NCBI GenBank assembly: GCA_012274445.1
Contig: JAAROD010000069.1
Coordinates: 186,001-250,000, forward strand
Length of the DNA: 64,000 nucleotides
Source: Sclerotiophoma versabilis
Lineage: Eukaryota; Ascomycota; Dothideomycetes; Pleosporales; Didymellaceae
Direction: 5' to 3'
The notes below the pieces were generated by a model, which was given only the letters and a program-made list of their open reading frames with translations, was not told the origin of the DNA and searched no databases. This document shows positions 59,819 to 64,000 of this stretch, piece after piece. The position numbers were made by a program, and so were the translations under genes. Every line of letters begins with the position of its first letter. Within the stretch, counting starts at the first letter, position 1.

Positions 59819-61543
59819 TCAAGCCAAGACCTCCTTTTCCTCTACGGCCCTTAGGAATGCCGCTCGTTCGGCTGCATCTTCAGCCTCGGCATCCCTCCAC
59901 TGTTGGGCGATTTCAACCTTTCTTGCTTCACTCCTTGGCTCGAAAGCCATCTCGAAGGAGTCTGGCTTGATGATGAGGAGCGAATTCGACTTGTCCAGGG
60001 GCACTTCGATCTCCCGCCTGGAGATAGGATCAATCTTCCTCTTCAAATTGAAAGCCCACATCAAGCCACCACAGCCGGTGATGGTCTCATCACGAGTGAT
60101 AGACATGCCAAGGCATTGACGCTGTCCCCAGCCGAATGATGACATACCAGTGATCATAGGGAACTTGGTGAGTGGTCCCTGGAAAGTAGGCCAGCTAGGC
60201 TCGAGCCACCTCTCAGGTCGGAAAGACTCTGGATCGGGGTATTTGACAGGGTTACGAAGGAAGGCATAGTCGAGAGGCAAGATGCGGGTTCCCTTGGGGA
60301 TGAAGTATCCCCCGTACCAGTCATCGGCTTCACACTCATGAGCAACACCTGCAAGATCTGTCAGCTCAAATGGGTTATCACTGAAGGAAGGTATGAATTA
60401 CCAGTCGGAACAGTAGGCTTCCATCGCATCGTCTCCTTGATGCAAGCGCGCAGGATGGGAAGGTTGGGCATATCAGCAACCGTGGGAGGACCGTTCTTAC
60501 AAACGGTATCGATCTCCTCTTGGCACTTGCGCTGCCACTCTGGATGATGGACCATGGCGATCAAGAAGTAGTAGATGGGCCCAGTAACTGTGAAGATACC
60601 GACAAGAGCCATCATACCGAGTACACAAGATGCTTCGTAATCTCCGGATATGTTGCTCTTCTCAGCATTCTCCAGGTATGTCTTCGTGAAGCATGGTCGC
60701 TGCTTTTCCTTCTCCATCTTGCTTCGTGTGTCGACAAGGCATTTCATAAAGAACTCCTGCTGTTCATCATGGCGTTTGCGCTCACGGATTTTCCAGGGGT
60801 TAATGGGCTCAGGAAGCCAGTCCCAGAGAGGCGTCAAAACATTGGTAATAGGACCAGCCGGTGACATCTGAGTGAGGAGACCCCATGCGCTTGGTGTCAA
60901 AGGAGTACTGACAGTATGGTCGTCCCAAGTTAAAGTAGCCATAACCTTTGAGCACATGTCCTCCAGTGAAAAGGAGAAGTCATCTGGGTTCTCGACGAGA
61001 CGTTGCAGCCACCGCTTCTGCTCGAATTCCATGATGCCATAATACCTTGCGTTTGTCGACTCGGTAAGATAGGAGTGGGTGAACTTGCGCTGACGAGCCC
61101 AGTACTCTACAGAGACATTAGCCCAGAACATTGTCAAACAAAAGTGCCAACCTACGATTCTTCCCCATCAGGGGCAGGTATTCCATGGATCCATAGGTGC
61201 TTTTGGCATCGAACAAGGACTTGATCTCAGGTCGATCAGAGTAGACCTTTGCCCGCTTTACCAGGATATCTTCGGCAATGCTCTCATCCGAAATAATCAC
61301 AAAGTTGGCTCCCAGCATCTTCGTCCGATAGATTGGTCCATACATGTCGGCCCATTCCTTGAACTTAAGCCACATGAAGTCAATGGGCAGATCATGAATG
61401 CGTCCGACCCATGGTATCAATGCCGGCCCAGGGAGTCCGCGACAGTTGTGTTTGGCGTTATACCTTGAGATAACATCGACGAGGGCGTATACGAGGAAGC
61501 TGATGACGGCAACGCCAACGGCGTATGCTGTGAATGGATGCAT
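59819..61543 (-). CDS. Cytochrome P450 monooxygenase
   Basis: Three exons, 61543-61156, 61106-60402 and 60348-59819, encode 540 residues; introns are 49 and 53 bp, with GTAGGT and GTAATT donors. An N-terminal membrane anchor (about residues 5-25) is followed by a proline-rich hinge (GLPGPALIPWVG). The K-helix ExxR is Glu 354 to Arg 357 (KETMRW), the PERF-type motif is FRPERW, and the haem loop is FGWGQRQCLG with Cys 443 as the iron ligand. The I-helix (GMMALVGIFTVTGPIYYFL) departs from the usual A/G-G-x-D/E-T-T pattern. It is an ER-bound oxygenase resembling fungal secondary-metabolite P450s; the substrate is unknown. Confidence 0.93.
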
Positions 61544-63027
61544 CTTTCTAGTGTTCGATGGAAAGACCAGAGAGTATCAGAGATACGGCCACAGTTGTAT
61601 TGTGCTCAAGGGCGGCTAAGCAGCTAGATATTCGACACCCAAGGTTATGGTGAGCACGCATCTTGTCCGGGTCCCCAAGTCCTGGAACCGTCAGACTTTG
61701 ACAAGGCTGCATGGCGCAGTGATGCCTAGCATCACGCTAATGAGCCCCCTTATGGCTCCAGAATTAGGGACTAACTGCCTAAACAGTAAGGTTCTGGAAT
61801 GCTGGCCACCGGCGACCAATAGAAGCATCAGGAAAACAACCGGCTCTCAAGTAGCTGCCGCTGTTTCCAAGAGATTGAGGCAAAACAAAACGAAAGTCGA
61901 TCAACAGCACGCGCCGACTGGCCGACTTGGACAGCTGAAGTCGGTGTTACCGGCGCCGACCATGACACGTTCAGATTGTCAAGACACGTTTCAGTGGGTT
62001 GCAGTGCAGGGCGAAGCGCGCCTGCTGATCGTCATCAATTAACGCAGGCTGAGCCAATAGTTGCTGGCTCTAGTTCCTGAGATTTCATGCTTCCCAAGCT
62101 TATCAAAACTGTGGCAGACCCGAATAATTGATCATTACTCAGATGAACCGTATCATAATGGTCCGCAAATAGTTCTTAAGCCTTGTTGATACGTACCAAG
62201 CTTTGGAGTGGCAGTTGCACAGCGGTCGTTCCGTAACTACCTGAGACTGTAAGCACAGTTACCCCAGCAAGCTCAGCCCTATTACGATGAGATATGAATA
62301 GCACTCTCCTACTCAATCACTCTCAGCACATGTCTAGGCACTGTTCTACTAGTCAGCTCTCTGCGCGAAGCCTTTGTCCAAGGGTGACACTTGAGCACAC
62401 CATCCCCCATCTCATGAATCTATATGCCCGAGGTCTCGTATGAAAGTGTCATCGAGGAGCTCGATTACTGCCATGTGTTACGCACAATAACACGCGACTA
62501 AACGCCTCAATGTGCGAGACCATACACGTGAGGAAAAGATCTGTCATACGGTTGCACAAAGATGAGAACTCGCCGAGACCATATGCTGATGACTGTCCGT
62601 TCCCGCATAGAAAACAGCCTCAATCTGAGTTGTAAAATTAGTGTACCGTTGTGCAGTCCTAGCCTTTCGGACTTGGGTGTGGGGAACCATAGCGTGAGCA
62701 TTGACCCAAGTCAGCCTCGGGAGCTAACTCGACGAAGCTAATCCCTGTCGACGACATCATGGACCTCTGCGTGCCTGGACATTTCCGCCTGGTGTACCCA
62801 TCATCGTCCGATATCTGGAGCGCATCATTCCGCGAGTGAGGATGAACAACACCTTCGCAGCTCGGCTATCCGGAAGTCCGATGACTTCGGCAACCCACAC
62901 TGGGGTCCCCAAAGCCGAGCAGTCCTGGCGCGACCCTTAAGATGGATGCAAAGAGCCCTGAAGGTGCTAGGCGCTTGTTTGACTTCACGTCGTCACGTTG
63001 CACATTGAAAGAATCAAAGCCGCAGAT
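61544..63027. promoter_or_regulatory. Divergent intergenic region between P450 and FAD monooxygenase
   Basis: A 1.5-kb gap between two oxidoreductase genes transcribed away from each other. No gene was recognised in it. It presumably holds both promoters; no specific binding site was identified. Confidence 0.45.
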
Positions 63028-64000
63028 ATGCCTCACGCACTCACATCCCGCGACTCTAACATGGAGGCTAAGCCTCTGGGGTCCTACGACAAGACCGGTA
63101 TCGATGTTTTGATCGTAGGCACAGGTTTGGCTGGTCTCGTTGCGGCGCTCGAATGCACACGCAAAGGACACAATGTTCGCGTTCTCGAAAGGAACGCGGA
63201 CATCAACACAGCTGGTAAGCACTACAAGAACTCTGTGAAGATCAAAGCTTACAATGTGTCTAGGCGACATGTACTTCATGGGACTGAGCGCAACACGCTT
63301 TCTGAAGCACTGGCCAGAACTTCTCGACGAGTACAAGAAAATATCGCTCCACAATGCCTGGATTGAGACATTCAAGCACTCAGGCGAGGTTGTCATTCCC
63401 CCAAAGAAGGTTGCCGACCGTCTGCGAGCACAGGGGCTGGACCCCGACACACCCCCTGGCGAATTCCAAATGCGCCCCCTCGTCTACCGCATGTTCGTCA
63501 GCGCAGTAGAGAAGCTCGGTGTCTCCGTCGAGTTCAACCGCAAGATTGTGGACTACTTTGAGGATGAGGAAGCTGGCAAGGGTGGATGTGTGACAGAGGA
63601 TGGAAAGCGGTACGAGGCCGACATTGTCATCGCGGCTGATGGTGTAGGGTCAAAGAGCCAGAAGCTCGTTGGTGGACAGGTTCGCGCACAGCCTTCAGGA
63701 CGTGCCATGTGGCGTGCTGCTTTCCCAATTCAGGAGCTCGATAAGAACCCCAAGGTCAAGGAATTCTTCAAGATGATGCCCGGCAACGAGCCAATCGTAC
63801 GAACGTGGTTGGGCCCATCCACCTACGCTCTGACTTTGACCCGCGAGGATGTCATGGTCTGGATCATGAACCACGATGTAAGTGCTACTAATCATCTCGA
63901 TGAACGATAGTCTAATGCTTCCAGGTGACTGGTACCGAGAAGGAGAGCTGGAACAACACCATTGAAAAGGATGAAGTCCTAGAAGGTATGGATAAAATGC
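63028..64000 (+). CDS. FAD-dependent monooxygenase (salicylate hydroxylase-like), 5' part
   Basis: The gene runs off the right edge. Visible exons are 63028-63214, 63264-63877 and 63925 onward, with GTAAGC and GTAAGT donors; a GTATGG near 63986 may be the next donor. The Rossmann FAD-binding motif is VLIVGTGLAGLVAALECTRK followed by VRVLERN. The second FAD motif is DIVIAADGVGSKS. These define the class A flavoprotein monooxygenases that hydroxylate aromatic rings or similar substrates with NAD(P)H. The start at 63028 is the first ATG in frame; the ATG at 63061 is an alternative. It is divergent from the P450 at 59819-61543. Confidence 0.9.

Noticed and set aside
1..64000. CRISPR arrays, bacterial operons, ribosomal RNA genes or complete transposons
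   Set aside because: None was seen. The window is eukaryotic, direct repeats are only simple repeats and one 38-bp duplication, and no transposase or reverse transcriptase frame was recognised.

Overview
The window looks like nuclear DNA of a filamentous ascomycete (Pezizomycotina), most likely a dothideomycete of the Pleosporales type. The genes are eukaryotic and on both strands. They are interrupted by short introns of about 44-95 bp with GTAAGT/GTACGT/GTGAGT donors and CTNAC-like branch points; one longer intron is 378 bp. The set includes an NDT80/VIB-1-type regulator, eIF3g, an augmin subunit, cyclophilin A, fungal folate enzymes and several small secreted proteins. The lineage is inferred from gene content and was not tested by search.

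Layout. 1-5684: long gene-free leader. 5685-8048 (+): p53-like NDT80/XprG/VIB-1 transcription factor. 9557-10504 (+): SRP receptor beta. 10505-13221: gene-free, with a cluster of AAGCTTTT motifs at its right end. 13222-15402 (+): two-HKD phospholipase D family protein. 15635-18194: a divergent pair of related, cysteine-free secreted proteins. 18520-20039 (-): MFS anion:cation symporter. 21672-22292 (-): secreted But2-like protein. 22931-24643 (-) and 24935-26110 (+): HPPK-DHPS folate enzyme and a divergent nitronate monooxygenase. 28079-31651 (+): a 1171-residue protein of unknown function, probably mitochondrial. 32092-33673 (+): secreted amidohydrolase. 34537-44065 (-): R3H protein, eIF3g, two hypothetical genes, a GNAT acetyltransferase and HAUS6. 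44447-45301 (+): HD-domain nucleotidase. 45506-46159 (-): NTF2-like protein. 46160-58317: gene-poor and rich in simple repeats near its left end, holding only a 97-residue double-stranded-RNA-binding protein and one conserved hypothetical gene. 58318-59030 (-): cyclophilin A. 59819-61543 (-) and 63028-64000 (+, cut by the window edge): a P450 and an FAD monooxygenase, possibly the left edge of a secondary-metabolite cluster.

Most genes are housekeeping and not organised into one pathway. The parts that stand out are the secreted paralogue pair (one member intronless, one with three introns), the stand-alone small dsRNA-binding protein in the gene-poor tract, the unusual secreted amidohydrolase, the overlapping reading frames near 38.7-38.9 kb, and the P450/FAD monooxygenase pair. 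Exon models were built by eye from splice signals and reading-frame continuity. Each full exon model below sums to a multiple of three, but none is confirmed by transcript data.
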